This document shows, in pieces, positions 1-9,359 of a stretch of 64,000 nucleotides of DNA. The position numbers and the translations under genes are program-made. The stretch is from Neisseriaceae bacterium (GTDB taxonomy: Bacteria; Pseudomonadota; Gammaproteobacteria; Burkholderiales; Chromobacteriaceae). How positions within the stretch are numbered: position 1 is the stretch's first letter; each line of letters begins with the position of its first letter. The DNA lies in assembly GCA_027489245.1 (NCBI GenBank), contig JAIYAC010000002.1, forward strand, positions 1-64,000, written 5' to 3'. The notes below the pieces were generated by a model. The model saw only the letters and a list, made by a program, of their open reading frames with translations, had not been told where the DNA came from and did not search any database.

Positions 1-120
1 CGTTTCTCTAAATCTTTGCAGTGCAAGTATTTGGCTTAGCCAGACACTTACACCTATCGGTTATTTGGTCTGTTAAAGAGCGGTGCTGACTGCTTGTTTC
101 GTTTGCGTCGTCAGCTGAGG
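1..120 (-). other. Leader of a 16S rRNA operon (partial, runs off left edge)
   Basis: Read on the minus strand this is the transcribed spacer that precedes 16S rRNA in proteobacteria. It contains an antitermination boxA-like GCTCTTTAACA (plus 71-81), followed by a segment reading ACCGATAGGTGTAAGTGT, which resembles the pre-16S leader of Neisseriales. The mature 16S gene must begin just left of base 1. No rRNA gene body is inside the window. Confidence 0.75.
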
Positions 121-126
121 AGGCGA

Positions 127-155
127 ACTATACCCAGACGAGCGAAGGGCGTCAA
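127..155 (-). promoter_or_regulatory. Strong sigma-70 promoter of the rRNA operon
   Basis: On the minus strand there is a -35 box TTGACG (plus 150-155), a 17-base spacer and a -10 box TATAGT (plus 127-132). An AT-rich stretch lies upstream (plus about 156-200) as expected for an UP element. Spacing is optimal and the boxA-like leader follows directly, so this is almost certainly the rRNA P1-type promoter. Confidence 0.82.
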
Positions 156-223
156 CACTTTGTTAGCAGAAAACTGTAAATATATTGCCAAATATCGATA
201 AGTATTTGATTTGTATGATCGCG

Positions 224-250
224 AAAAAGCCGCCGTTTTCACGGCGGCTT
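224..250 (-). terminator. Intrinsic terminator of the carbonic anhydrase gene
   Basis: On the minus strand an AAGCCGCCG/CGGCGGCTT stem with a GAAAA-type loop is followed by TTTTT. It lies about 80 bases past the stop of the carbonic anhydrase gene and upstream of the rRNA promoter, so it insulates the two units. Confidence 0.8.
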
Positions 251-332
251 GCGGATAGGCGGCGGGGTCTCTGCCAAGGGTGGACGGTACGCCGCTTATT
301 GCCTGGCTAAACGCTCATAATGACGGCTCTGG

Positions 333-1376
333 CTAGTGGCCACCCGCCGGTGCGGCGCTCATGCCGGTGGCGGCATTAAAGAAGTTGCCGGCTTTGGTGA
401 GGGCCGCCAGTTTGGCCGGGTCGGTTTCACCGTTGATATTGGTGATGATGAGCTTGCCCTTGCCTTGCTTGTAGTCGTTGCGGAAATCATAGAAGGCGCC
501 GATGACGGCCAGCTTGCCGGATTCGACTTCACCGCCGAATTTCAGCATGGCGGATTCCACCTGGTTGTTCACGTTCATCAGTACGCCTTCGTTGACGTTG
601 ATGCCTTTGGGGATGTTGATGGTGAGCAGCTCTTTCTGGATCGGGCGTTCCAGTTTGCTGAAGTCACCGCTGGCGGCTGCCACGGCGCCGCAGACGGCGT
701 GGCCGATGAACATGAGCAGCGGTGTGTTCAGGTGGCGTACACCGTATTCGATGGAGCCTTCGGAGGTGGCCAGCTGGTTACCGATATTGCGCACCATAAA
801 CAGGTCGTTGACGGCGTCGGGGTGGAAGGCGTTGCTTTGCACGCGGGAGTCAGCGCAGGTAACCACGGTGGCGCGCGGGGTTTGCTTGCTGGCGAATTTG
901 TCGAAGTAGCTGCTGTTGTTGCGCTTCATGTAATTGCTGTTGGCCGCCAGCATGGCTTTTACCAGGTTTTGTACTTTGCCGGCTTCGCTGTCATGGCCGT
1001 GGCCATCGTCGTGTGCCTCCCCATGCCCTGCAGCGGCCGCAGTGTGGGCTTTGGCTTTGCCGTGGCTGGCGGCAGGCTTGTGGCTGCTGGCCGGTCGACC
1101 GTGGCCCGCGGCGGCAGGCTTGTGCACCGCGGTGGCGGTATGGATAGCCGGGCGACGCAGGGGGTGGATGGAGGGCGACAAGGCCTCTGGCGCTTTGCTG
1201 GCCTCTGGAGTGCCGTGGCCGGCGTCGGCTGGCTTGGCTGCCTCGGCGGGTGCCGCGTGGCTGGCCGCCGCTTTTGGCGCGGCCGCGGGGGCATGTGCGT
1301 CGTTTGCCATGGCAGCTGCTGTGCCAAGTGTGAGCAGCGCGCCAAGCAGCGCTTTAACCATCCCCTTGTATTCCAT
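333..1376 (-). CDS. Exported beta-class carbonic anhydrase with His/Ala/Pro-rich linker
   Basis: Beta carbonic anhydrases hydrate CO2 to bicarbonate at a zinc site. The C-terminal domain (from about residue 135) carries CADSRV (residues 174-179; zinc Cys and the Asp-Arg dyad) and GHAVCGAV (about 225-232; zinc His and Cys). The N-terminus has a signal peptide ending near AAAMA. About 110 residues of Ala, Pro, Lys and His low complexity follow, with many HG, GHGH and SH pairs, before the enzyme domain. I chose the internal ATG (ORF residue 16) because AAGG sits 7 bases upstream; the track start is 45 bases longer. The protein is 347 aa, much longer than the usual 200-230 because of the linker. 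Location is inferred to be periplasmic. The His-rich linker may bind zinc or tether the enzyme; that is inference. Confidence 0.85.
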   Translation of the reverse strand: MEYKGMVKALLGALLTLGTAAAMANDAHAPAAAPKAAASHAAPAEAAKPADAGHGTPEASKAPEALSPSIHPLRRPAIHTATAVHKPAAAGHGRPASSHKPAASHGKAKAHTAAAAGHGEAHDDGHGHDSEAGKVQNLVKAMLAANSNYMKRNNSSYFDKFASKQTPRATVVTCADSRVQSNAFHPDAVNDLFMVRNIGNQLATSEGSIEYGVRHLNTPLLMFIGHAVCGAVAAASGDFSKLERPIQKELLTINIPKGINVNEGVLMNVNNQVESAMLKFGGEVESGKLAVIGAFYDFRNDYKQGKGKLIITNINGETDPAKLAALTKAGNFFNAATGMSAAPAGGH

Positions 1377-1448
1377 ATGGACACCTTGCAAATTAATGTG
1401 AGCTTTTAACAGTATCGGCACTGGCCGGGAAAACTCAATTGTCCGATA

Positions 1449-2342
1449 TCAGTCTTTTACGGTGCGCGGCCGCCACTGGCTAAGCAATACGCCGCCCAAC
1501 ACCATGACACAGGCCAGTGTCTGGGTGGCATTGAGTGTTTCGCCCAGGTACAGCCAGGCCAAGACCAAGGTGAACAGCGGGATGAGGTTGATAAACGCCC
1601 CGGCCAGGGCAACGGGGACTTTGCCTACCGCCCAGGTGTACATGCCATACGCGCCCAAGGTAATGCAGGCACCCAGGTACAGCACCCACAGCATGGCATC
1701 CAGCGGGTAGTGCTGCGGCCAACTTGCCCAGGGGGTGAGCAGCGAGGCGCCGAACCACACGCTGCCCATGAGGGTCTGGGTGGCGGTGATGACCAGGGCG
1801 GAATAGCGCGTGGAGAGCTTCTTGGCGATCAAGACATAGCCGGTAGCACAGAGCATGGCGAGAAATTCCAGCAGGTTGCCCAGTGCCGGGTTGGGGGCGC
1901 TGGCTTGTGCCTCGCTACCGCTAGTCAGCACCAGCACACCGGCCAACGATAACGCCAGGCCCAGCCAGACGCTGTGTGGCTGCCGGTCTTTCAGCAGAAA
2001 GTATGCCCCCACGGCCACCAGCAGCGGCAGGGTGGCGGTAATCATGCCGGCTTGCGATGCGCTGGTATGCAACAGCGCCTGGGCTTCGAACAAAAAATAC
2101 AGGCAGGGCTCGCACAGCCCCATCAGCAACAGCCAGCGCCAGTCGCCGGCCTGGTAGCGCCAGCGTTGGCCGCGGCGCAGCAGAAACGGCAGCAGGCAGA
2201 CGCTGGCGATGATCATGCGGCAGAACAACACGAACAGCGGGTCGAAGACGGCAAACACGGTCTTGAGCGCGATAAAGGAGCTGGACCACAGCAGCATGGC
2301 TGCGGTGAGGGCGATATAGGGCAACATGGGAGCAACTGTCAT
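1449..2342 (-). CDS. DMT-superfamily EamA-type transporter
   Basis: The 297-aa product is almost entirely hydrophobic, with about ten predicted membrane segments arranged as two EamA repeats, the usual length and plan of drug/metabolite exporters. The first repeat starts YIALTAAMLLWSSSFIALK, matching the small-polar first helix of the family, and the second begins near residue 155. Substrate cannot be read from sequence; related proteins export amino acids or metabolites. No clear Shine-Dalgarno is visible for either ATG (residues 1 or 6). It lies downstream of the MCP gene on the same strand, but a paired uptake-motif palindrome (2393-2416) separates them, so cotranscription is doubtful. Confidence 0.8.
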   Translation of the reverse strand: MTVAPMLPYIALTAAMLLWSSSFIALKTVFAVFDPLFVLFCRMIIASVCLLPFLLRRGQRWRYQAGDWRWLLLMGLCEPCLYFLFEAQALLHTSASQAGMITATLPLLVAVGAYFLLKDRQPHSVWLGLALSLAGVLVLTSGSEAQASAPNPALGNLLEFLAMLCATGYVLIAKKLSTRYSALVITATQTLMGSVWFGASLLTPWASWPQHYPLDAMLWVLYLGACITLGAYGMYTWAVGKVPVALAGAFINLIPLFTLVLAWLYLGETLNATQTLACVMVLGGVLLSQWRPRTVKD

Positions 2343-2392
2343 GCGAGAAGCCGGCGAGTGTGACGCAGCGCCATGCCGCCGTCAAAGTGACG

Positions 2393-2416
2393 GCGGCCAA
2401 CCCTGGGGTTGGCCGC
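2393..2416. repeat. Inverted pair of the GCGGCCAAC motif (candidate DUS terminator)
   Basis: GCGGCCAACC-CTGG-GGTTGGCCGC is a near-perfect hairpin made from two facing copies of the over-represented motif. It sits about 20 bases past the stop of the minus-strand chemoreceptor gene, where a terminator is expected. No long T-run follows. Confidence 0.7.
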
Positions 2417-2433
2417 ACGCGGGGTAAAGATGG

Positions 2434-4041
2434 CTACAGCTTGTAGGCCGATACGGTGTGCTGCATGCTGGCCGCCAGCTCGCGCAGGCGCTGTGCCTGG
2501 CTGGAGGCCTCGCCCGCCGCGATGGCGTTATCGGTAGCCAGGCTGGCCACCGCTTCTACCTGGTGCGCAATGCCGTTGGTGGCGGCGCCTTGCTCGCGAA
2601 TGGCCAGGGTAATTTCCCCCACCAGCTCACAGCTCTGGGTGGCACTACTCACGATATCGCCCATGACCTCGCTGGCGCGCCCGGCTTCGGCCACGCCGCC
2701 GTCCACCCGCTCCACCGCGGCCTGCATACGGGCAACGGCGCTACCGGATACGCTCTGGATGGCGCTGACACTGGCCTCGATTTCCTGGGTAGACAGCGCG
2801 GTACGTTCGGCCAGCTTGCGTACCTCGTCGGCCACCACGGCAAAGCCACGGCCCATCTCGCCGGCGCGCGCTGCCTCGATAGCGGCATTCAGCGCCAGCA
2901 GGTTGGTCTGGTCGGCCACATCGCGAATCACCGACACCACGCTGGCAATGTCGCGGCTGCGCTCGTCCAGCTGCGCCATATTGCCCGATGCCTCACCCAC
3001 GGCAGACGAGATGGCATGAATACTGCCTACGGTGCTGTCGATCACCTTGCGGCCGCCCCCGGCGCTGGCACCAGCGCTACGCACCAGCTGGTCAGCTTCC
3101 TGCGCGCGGTCGCCAACATGGTTGATGCTGACCGTGATTTCCTCCAGCGCTGCCGCCATGGCCGCAGCGGACTCCGATTGCACATCCGAGCCATGCGAGA
3201 CCTTGTGCGCGGCTCCCGCTACGGCTTCGGACGCTTCGTTAATCTGGCGGGCACCGTCCATGATCTGGCTCAGGCTGCCACGCAGGCTATCGATCAGCTG
3301 GTTCAGCGCTGTCAGCATCTGGGCGATTTCGTCTTTGCCCTGCACCTCGGCGCGGCGGGTAAAGTCCAGCTTACCGGCAATGTCCTGCATCAGCTGTCGT
3401 GCGCCACCCAGGCCACGGTCTACCTGGCGGTAAACGGTAAAGCCGATCAGGCCAACCAGCAGTGCACCCAGCGCCGTCAAGCCGATGGTAATTCCCAGCG
3501 ATTGGGCCTGAATGGCGGCGGAGCGGACCCGGTTTTCTTCTACATAGGTGTTGTTGTACTTGGCGTGTTTATCCAGCGCGGCTACCGCATCGTTAATGGA
3601 TGGCAGATTGCGTTCGTATAACACACGGGCTTCTTCCATGCGCTGCTGGCGCGACAGTTCAATAATGTTTCCATAGAAGCTCCACACACGCTGCAGCTTC
3701 TGGCGCTCGTCGTCCAGCAGGCGCTGGTCTTCCGCATCGGCCACCAGCGCTTCATACGACTTGAGCGAGGACTCGGTCAGGCTGCGCTGCTCTTTCATCT
3801 CGGCTTCAATGCCCTGCATGCGGGAAGCGTCGGTGTTGATGATGTGCAGCAACACCAGCCCGTTGTAATCCAGAAAATTGGCCCGCGCATCGGCCAGCAG
3901 CTGGATGCTGGCAATGGTGGTTTCCGAGTCGTCCAGCAGCGCCTGAAAGCGCTTGAGCTGCCAAATGGCGCCACTACCCAGTACCAGCATACCCAACACG
4001 GTAATCAGTACGAGCAAGCCCAGTTTATGCGCAATTTTCAT
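2434..4041 (-). CDS. Methyl-accepting chemotaxis protein, four-helix-bundle type
   Basis: This 535-aa transmembrane chemoreceptor has a first membrane helix at about residues 8-28, a periplasmic helical domain of the 4HB_MCP type (about 30-175), a second helix (about 183-205), a HAMP linker, and a cytoplasmic signalling domain to the C-terminus. The kinase-contact hairpin tip is intact ([19 protein letters not shown]). There is no C-terminal NWETF-like pentapeptide, so CheR/CheB tethering is not expected. The start ATG is preceded by AAGGG. It signals through CheW/CheA, none of which are in the window. The ligand is unknown. Confidence 0.9.
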   Translation of the reverse strand: MKIAHKLGLLVLITVLGMLVLGSGAIWQLKRFQALLDDSETTIASIQLLADARANFLDYNGLVLLHIINTDASRMQGIEAEMKEQRSLTESSLKSYEALVADAEDQRLLDDERQKLQRVWSFYGNIIELSRQQRMEEARVLYERNLPSINDAVAALDKHAKYNNTYVEENRVRSAAIQAQSLGITIGLTALGALLVGLIGFTVYRQVDRGLGGARQLMQDIAGKLDFTRRAEVQGKDEIAQMLTALNQLIDSLRGSLSQIMDGARQINEASEAVAGAAHKVSHGSDVQSESAAAMAAALEEITVSINHVGDRAQEADQLVRSAGASAGGGRKVIDSTVGSIHAISSAVGEASGNMAQLDERSRDIASVVSVIRDVADQTNLLALNAAIEAARAGEMGRGFAVVADEVRKLAERTALSTQEIEASVSAIQSVSGSAVARMQAAVERVDGGVAEAGRASEVMGDIVSSATQSCELVGEITLAIREQGAATNGIAHQVEAVASLATDNAIAAGEASSQAQRLRELAASMQHTVSAYKL

Positions 4042-4313
4042 CCCTTACCCCTATGTAGACTTTTATAGATTTACGTCTTGATTCTTTAGATAGTATGCGC
4101 ATTTACGGTGGGCAATGCTGAAATCTGTGCGTAGCGCCACAGCGGCTTCAACGCTGGCGACAAGGTGCCTTAAGGTAGCCACTGGCAGCACAAGGTTTTG
4201 CGGGCAATGCCCCAGGCTGGCCCCCCATCCGGCAGGCTTTGTAAAGCTGCAACAAAGACACGCATCATGGTGCTGCCGGGGCACGGTAACCGGCTGGCAA
4301 GGAGAGTAAACGG

Positions 4314-5405
4314 ATGGACACAATCGATACCGTCGTGATCGGCGCGGGGGTCGTCGGCCTGGCCTGCGCGCGCGCCCTGGCGCTGGGCGGGCGAGAAGTG
4401 ATGATCGTGGAACAGGAAAGCGCCATCGGCCAGCACACCAGCAGCCGCAATAGCGAAGTGATTCACGCCGGCATCTACTACGCCCCCGGCAGCCACAAGG
4501 CGCGGCTATGCGTGGCCGGGCGCCACATGCTGTACCGCTACTGTGCCGAGCGCGCCATCGCGCACCAGCGCATCGGCAAGCTGCTGCTAGCCGTAGACGC
4601 CGCCGACGCCGGCAGGTTGGCCGCACTGCAACAGCACGCTGCGGCCAACGGTGTGGCGCTGCACTGGCTGGACCACGCCGCGCTGCACGCGCGCGAACCG
4701 GCACTGCACGCCCACGCCGCCCTGCACTCGCCCGACACCGGCATTATCGACAGCCACGCCCTGATGCAAGCGCTGCTGGCCGATGCCGAACACGCGGGGG
4801 CCATGCTGGCGCTGGCGTCGCCAGTACACGGCGGCCGCGCCGGTGCCGACGGCATCGTGCTGCAACTGGGCGAGGGTTACGAAATACTGGCGCGCCAGGT
4901 GGTGAACGCCGCCGGGCTATGGGCACCCACGCTGGCGCAGCAGCTGGATGGCGTTCCACGTGAAACCATCCCCACGCCCTGCTACGCCCGTGGCGTGTAC
5001 TTTGCCCTGGCCGGGCGCAGCCCGTTCTCGCAGCTGATCTACCCGCTACCCGAGCCCGGCGGCCTGGGGACGCACCTGACGCTGGACCTGGGCGGCCAGG
5101 CGCGCTTTGGCCCGGACGTGGAATGGATAAACGGTGTGGATTACACGCTAGACCCGCAGCGGGCGCAGGGCTTTTACCACAGCATACGCCGCTGGTGGCC
5201 GGGGCTGGCCGACGGCGCGCTGGCGCCCGCGTATAGCGGTGTGCGGCCCAAGATCGTGCCGCAAGGCGCGGCCGACGGGGATTTTGTCATTCAGGGCCCG
5301 GCCGTGCATGGCGTACCCAGGCTGGTAAACCTGTACGGTATCGAGTCGCCCGGGCTAACCGCCAGCCTGGCGATCGCCGCCGAGGTGGCTGCCCTGCTGC
5401 GCTAG
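4314..5405 (+). CDS. FAD-dependent oxidoreductase, L-2-hydroxyglutarate dehydrogenase-like
   Basis: The 363-aa protein starts with a Rossmann dinucleotide fold ([19 protein letters not shown], residues 4-22) for FAD. It continues with [14 protein letters not shown] (about 44-57), the signature of the LhgO/glycerol-3-phosphate-oxidase-like branch of the DAO superfamily. A C-terminal [13 protein letters not shown] completes FAD binding. Family members oxidise 2-hydroxy acids and pass electrons to quinone; the exact substrate is inferred. The start has AAGGAGAG 6-8 bases upstream. The last 51 bases overlap the 3' end of the convergent gene at 5355, an unusual tail-to-tail overlap. Confidence 0.8.
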   Translation: MDTIDTVVIGAGVVGLACARALALGGREVMIVEQESAIGQHTSSRNSEVIHAGIYYAPGSHKARLCVAGRHMLYRYCAERAIAHQRIGKLLLAVDAADAGRLAALQQHAAANGVALHWLDHAALHAREPALHAHAALHSPDTGIIDSHALMQALLADAEHAGAMLALASPVHGGRAGADGIVLQLGEGYEILARQVVNAAGLWAPTLAQQLDGVPRETIPTPCYARGVYFALAGRSPFSQLIYPLPEPGGLGTHLTLDLGGQARFGPDVEWINGVDYTLDPQRAQGFYHSIRRWWPGLADGALAPAYSGVRPKIVPQGAADGDFVIQGPAVHGVPRLVNLYGIESPGLTASLAIAAEVAALLR

Positions 5406-5939
5406 GGCCAGCTGGGCTACCGCCCGCAAGCTACGCTGGCGGATCAGCCCGCTTACCGGCCGTATCAGGTACCAATATGGCCAGAAGCGGCGATAGCTAG
5501 CCACATCGGGGCAATGCACACGGGTAACCGTAGAGAGCAGCGTCTGGCCATCCGGCTGCGCGCTTACCGTAAAGCCCAATACCAGGCGCGGGCACGTCAG
5601 CGCGGCAAAGCTGGCCGCATCGGCAATGGGCTGCAGGCCGTAATCGCTACGCCAGAACTCGCCGGCCAGCCCCCATACCCGCTCGTGCTCGCCCTGCGCC
5701 AGCAGGGTGAATTCGTGCAGACCAAACGGCGGCTTGTGTGGCAAGGCATTGGTGTAGCCCAGCCGTGCGGCCAACCTGCCAGGCAGCTCGCGCAGGGCAA
5801 TAAAACGGTTTACCCACGGGTCTTGCCACTGCGGCAGCTGCGCCAATGCTTGCATCACCGCCTGCGGGCTGGCCGCCACCAGACGCTGGTGCCGCTCGGC
5901 AAACTGGTACTGCGGGAGCTGGCTGTGCAGCAGGCTCAT
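5355..5939 (-). CDS. SRPBCC/DUF2867-like protein of unknown function
   Basis: Starting at the ATG at plus 5937-5939 gives 194 aa. Visible features are an N-terminal RHQRLV segment, then [10 protein letters not shown], a central FALHEF-type strand region and a conserved-looking tail [20 protein letters not shown]. This resembles the DUF2867 branch of START/SRPBCC lipid-binding-like folds, often annotated only as hypothetical. The start overlaps the stop of the upstream solute-binding gene by four bases (ATGA), so the two are translationally coupled. The ORF track extends the frame 36 residues further into that gene, which is a shadow. The 3' end overlaps the convergent oxidoreductase gene by 51 bases. 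No enzymatic role can be assigned. Confidence 0.65.
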   Translation of the reverse strand: MSLLHSQLPQYQFAERHQRLVAASPQAVMQALAQLPQWQDPWVNRFIALRELPGRLAARLGYTNALPHKPPFGLHEFTLLAQGEHERVWGLAGEFWRSDYGLQPIADAASFAALTCPRLVLGFTVSAQPDGQTLLSTVTRVHCPDVASYRRFWPYWYLIRPVSGLIRQRSLRAVAQLALAQQGSHLGGDRQAGG

Positions 5940-6715
5940 GGCTGCGGTTCGGCGTCGTAGCGGCGGAAAATGGCGTTGTAGCGGCCGTCGTTTTTCATTT
6001 CGCGCAGGCGGTAATCCATGCGCTGACGCAGTATCGGGTCGCGCCACAGCACGGTGGCCTCACGCGGGGGCAGGATGGCAAAAAAGTCTACCGGCTGGCG
6101 CACATCCACCCCGGCCTCGCCGCGCAGGTGCTTGCGGTACCAGTCCAGCACCAGGCGGTCGGCCAAAATCACATCTACCCGGCCGGCGTACAGGCTTTTC
6201 ACCTGCTGGCGCTGGTCGCCGGTTTCGTTGTACTGGCCTTGCGATACCGCCTCCAGCCTGTCGAAGCTGTCCGGCATGTCATTCTGCGCACCGTCCCACG
6301 CCAGAATGTTCAGCCCCACCAGGTCGGCGGTGTTATCCAGCTTGAGGTTGCGCCGGTGCAGCGCCATGGCCAGGTTGTCGAAGGTGTGCAGCGGGCGGCC
6401 CAGCGTACCGGGCAGGTTGGCGTGCTTTTGTGCCAGGGGCGACACATCGTAGATGGCGTCGACCTCGTTGCGGCGGAACAGCGCCATGCGGCGCGCCACC
6501 GGGTAGTACACCGGGTGGAGTGCCAGCCCTTCGGCCTGCAGCGCTTCGCGCAGCAGCTCTACCGCAATACCGGGGCGCACCCCGGCATTGACCCAGGGCG
6601 GGCTGTTTTCGGGAAACGCCACTTTGATCACGGTGGCAGCCTGTACCGGCAAGGCCAGCAGCAGGGCCGCCAGCCAGCACCATGGCGTGTTCGTGGGGTG
6701 GGTGGTGCTAGTCAA
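5936..6715 (-). CDS. Family-3 periplasmic solute-binding protein
   Basis: The 259-aa product has a short signal peptide (WCWLAALLLALPVQA) and then ATVIKVAFPENSPPWV, the opening strand of family-3 extracellular binding proteins for amino acids and similar polar ligands. AILPPREATVLWRDP and the C-terminal REMKNDGRYNAIFRRYD are typical of the lobe closing the fold. No ABC permease or ATPase is nearby, so it may be an orphan sensor or be exploited by another system. The only in-frame start consistent with the signal peptide is TTG at 6713-6715, overlapping the MOSC stop by eight bases. It is the middle gene of a three-gene coupled unit. Confidence 0.75.
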   Translation of the reverse strand: MTSTTHPTNTPWCWLAALLLALPVQAATVIKVAFPENSPPWVNAGVRPGIAVELLREALQAEGLALHPVYYPVARRMALFRRNEVDAIYDVSPLAQKHANLPGTLGRPLHTFDNLAMALHRRNLKLDNTADLVGLNILAWDGAQNDMPDSFDRLEAVSQGQYNETGDQRQQVKSLYAGRVDVILADRLVLDWYRKHLRGEAGVDVRQPVDFFAILPPREATVLWRDPILRQRMDYRLREMKNDGRYNAIFRRYDAEPQP

Positions 6716-7508
6716 AGGCCAGGGTGCTTTCCAGTACGGTCAGCGCATCGCCCAGCTGCACGATGCCGCTGTTGCGCGCGACCAGGTTCACGCCAAAACA
6801 CACGCCTTCGTCCAGCCGGCGGTAGCTTATCAGGGTAGCCAGCGGCTGCTTTTGCGGGTGGGGCTCGGCGGTATCCGGGTCGATGGTGGTAAAGATGCAG
6901 CGTGTGCAGCGGCTGACCACCTCGAACTCTACCTCGCCAATACGGATACGCTGCCACTCGTCTTCTTCAAAGGCAAAGGCATCGTCCACCACCAGGTTGG
7001 GGCGGAACTGGCGCATGGAAACCGGTGCGGCCAACCTTTGGTTCAGGTCGTCCAGCGAGGCCTGGCTGATCAGCAAAAACGGCGCACCGTCGGCAAACGA
7101 CAGCGGCGTCACACCATCCTGGAACACGCGGGTGGTCTGCCCCAGCCACAGCAGCTGCACCGGCTCGGCCAGCAGCTGGCTGAACCAGGCGTCGGCCGCC
7201 GCATCGCCGCATCGCGCGGTGAACTCGCTTTTCCATACCTGTGCGCGATGCGGCTGGGCAAAGCGCGTGGTATCGGTATGCAGCGCCTGCTGGCCTGGCG
7301 CAGTAAACTGCCATGCCCCCTCCCCCGCCCCTGCTGCCTCTACCTGTACCAGCGCCGGGTGCGTACGCGCGGTGATCTGGCTACCGTCGGGGCGTACGAC
7401 CAGCCACACGCGGTCGTTGGCCAGGCCCTGCAAGGTGACCGTGGCTTTTTCCACAGCCTGGCCGCGGCAGGATTTCAAAGGGTGGATAAACAGCTGAGTC
7501 AGGGCCAT
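6708..7508 (-). CDS. MOSC-domain protein, YcbX-like
   Basis: The 266-aa protein has the MOSC N-terminal beta-barrel (LFIHPLKSCRGQAVEKATV, residues 6-24) followed by a MOSC domain. That domain holds the Cys-containing VVSRCTRCIFTTIDPDT and the closing FGVNLVARNSGIVQLGD. MOSC proteins carry molybdenum cofactor or sulfur and reduce N-hydroxylated compounds; E. coli YcbX detoxifies N-hydroxylated base analogues. Unlike YcbX (about 370 aa) it lacks a C-terminal 2Fe-2S ferredoxin domain, so it needs a separate electron donor. It is the first gene of the unit with the solute-binding and SRPBCC genes. Confidence 0.85.
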   Translation of the reverse strand: MALTQLFIHPLKSCRGQAVEKATVTLQGLANDRVWLVVRPDGSQITARTHPALVQVEAAGAGEGAWQFTAPGQQALHTDTTRFAQPHRAQVWKSEFTARCGDAAADAWFSQLLAEPVQLLWLGQTTRVFQDGVTPLSFADGAPFLLISQASLDDLNQRLAAPVSMRQFRPNLVVDDAFAFEEDEWQRIRIGEVEFEVVSRCTRCIFTTIDPDTAEPHPQKQPLATLISYRRLDEGVCFGVNLVARNSGIVQLGDALTVLESTLAFD

Positions 7509-7735
7509 GGCACATGCTCTATAGAAGGACGCACTAGGCTAGCGCCGGCAGGGGGTTTTAGCAATGCGTAGAAACGCCAGCGTGCCGGGCAAACTGGCCT
7601 GGCGTTAACGATGGAAACAACAAAGGTGGTTTAGATGGCGTACATTGCAATACAGCATAATCTTGACTTGAATAAAGCCGTCAACACTTACCATCGCTAT
7701 GCCGGCGCAGACTGGCTGGAAGGGCTCATTGCACC

Positions 7736-9052
7736 ATGTTCAACAAGCATCTGAAACAGGAAATTGCCGGGCTACAAGCACAAGTTAGCCAGCTACGCGC
7801 GGTGGAAGCCGCACTCGACCGCTCCATGGCCGTGATTCATTTCGACCTGAACGGCAACGTCACCACGGCCAATGCCAACTTTCTGCGCACCATGGGCTAC
7901 GACCGGCTAGAGCAGATACAGGGCAAGCCGCATAGCCAGCTGTGCGACCACGCCACCAGCAGCAGCCCGGACTACAAGCAGTTCTGGGAAAAACTCCGGC
8001 GCGGCGAGTTTTTCCGCGGCCGGGTACGCCGCCAGAATGCACAAGGCCAGCCGGTATGGCTGGAAGCCACCTACAACCCCATCCTGGACGAGCGTGGCCA
8101 GGTCTGTGGCTTCATCAAATTTGCTACCGATATCAGCGCCGAGATAAACCGTGCCCAGCACGACCACGCCGCACTGCGGGCACTGGACCGTGCCATGGCC
8201 ACCATCGAGTTCAGCATCGATGGCAGCATCCTCACCGCCAACCAGAACTTCCTGCAGACCATGGGCTACCGCCTGGACGATATACGCGGCCAACATCACC
8301 GCATGTTTTGCGATAGCGCATTTGCCGGCAGCAGCGAGTACGAGCAGCTCTGGCAAACCCTGCGCCGCGGCCAGTTTTTCAGCGGGCGGGTACAACGGGT
8401 GAACAAGCAGGGGCAGCAGGTATGGCTCAACGCCAACTACACCCCGGTGATGGATGAGCAAGGCAAGGTTAGCCGGGTCATCAAGTTTGCCAACGACATT
8501 ACCGAGCGCATCCTGCAGCAGCAGCGCGAGCTGGACAGTGCCATGTTTGCCTACCAGACCTCGAAAGACGCGCACGGCCAGGCGAATGAAGGCGTGCAGT
8601 ACATCCAGCAAAGCGTGGCCGAGATCCGCAATATGGCAGGCAGCATCGACTCCGCCAGCCGCAATATCCAGAACCTGGGCGAACGCTCGCAAGCCATTAC
8701 GTCGATTGTGCAAACCATCCACGATATTGCCGACCAGACCAACCTGCTGGCGCTGAACGCGGCCATCGAAGCCGCCCGTGCCGGTGAAATGGGCCGCGGC
8801 TTTGCCGTGGTAGCCGACGAGGTACGCAAGCTGGCAGAGCGCACGTCGGTATCCACCACCGAGATCACCCAGATGGTGAAAGATATCCAGGTACAAACAG
8901 GCACCGCCGTACAAAACATGGCGCAGATCATGGCGCAGGCTAATGACAGCGTGAGCAAGACACAAAGCGCCGGCGACAGCATGCTGCAGATACGCGAAGG
9001 CGCCGAAAAGGTAGTGGCCGCCATCGAGCAGCTCACCGCCAGCCGCCACTAA
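7736..9052 (+). CDS. Soluble PAS-PAS methyl-accepting chemotaxis protein, BdlA-like
   Basis: The 438-aa protein has no membrane segment. Two consecutive PAS domains (about residues 25-135 and 147-257) are strikingly alike: both contain a MGY(D/R)L motif, (Q/R)LRRG(E/Q)FF and a WL(E/N)A(T/N)Y(N/T)P strand. A short chemoreceptor signalling domain follows (265-438) with the intact hairpin tip [20 protein letters not shown]. The architecture matches BdlA/Aer-like cytoplasmic receptors that sense redox or oxygen through heme or FAD, and BdlA drives biofilm dispersal in Pseudomonas. Cofactor here is inferred. A GAAGGG lies 11 bases before the ATG. A strong terminator follows. Confidence 0.9.
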   Translation: MFNKHLKQEIAGLQAQVSQLRAVEAALDRSMAVIHFDLNGNVTTANANFLRTMGYDRLEQIQGKPHSQLCDHATSSSPDYKQFWEKLRRGEFFRGRVRRQNAQGQPVWLEATYNPILDERGQVCGFIKFATDISAEINRAQHDHAALRALDRAMATIEFSIDGSILTANQNFLQTMGYRLDDIRGQHHRMFCDSAFAGSSEYEQLWQTLRRGQFFSGRVQRVNKQGQQVWLNANYTPVMDEQGKVSRVIKFANDITERILQQQRELDSAMFAYQTSKDAHGQANEGVQYIQQSVAEIRNMAGSIDSASRNIQNLGERSQAITSIVQTIHDIADQTNLLALNAAIEAARAGEMGRGFAVVADEVRKLAERTSVSTTEITQMVKDIQVQTGTAVQNMAQIMAQANDSVSKTQSAGDSMLQIREGAEKVVAAIEQLTASRH

Positions 9053-9073
9053 GCCACCGCAGTCAGCCACAAC

Positions 9074-9104
9074 CGGCCCGGTCAGCCCTGACCGGGCCGT
9101 TTTT
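9074..9104 (+). terminator. Intrinsic terminator after the PAS chemoreceptor
   Basis: CGGCCCGGTCAG and CTGACCGGGCCG form an 11-12 bp GC-rich stem followed by TTTTT, 22 bases after the stop. Confidence 0.92.
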
Positions 9105-9359
9105 ATCGATCGCTGCTAGGTAATCATCGCAGGTTGCCCCTGTATTGGTACAACGGGCTCGCACGGTAGCAGGCTGGCGAGTACGGGGTGAGTGGCACGG
9201 CCATGGCGACCCGGTTATGAAGCAAACCGTCGTATTTGCGTCATAACATATTTCCGACAAAATCAGTCAACAATTTTATCCCCAGCCTGCCATGGCGCCA
9301 GCAACCATGCGGCCAACCTTGTGGATAAGTTGGGCGCCCTGCCCTGCTGGCTGACCAGC
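9105..9359. other. Intergenic region between convergent genes
   Basis: No ORF of interest is present. The region holds a single uptake-like motif GCGGCCAACCTT (9309-9320) that overlaps by one base a perfect DnaA-box 9-mer TGTGGATAA (9320-9328). No clear T-run terminator for the minus-strand AraC gene is visible. Confidence 0.5.
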
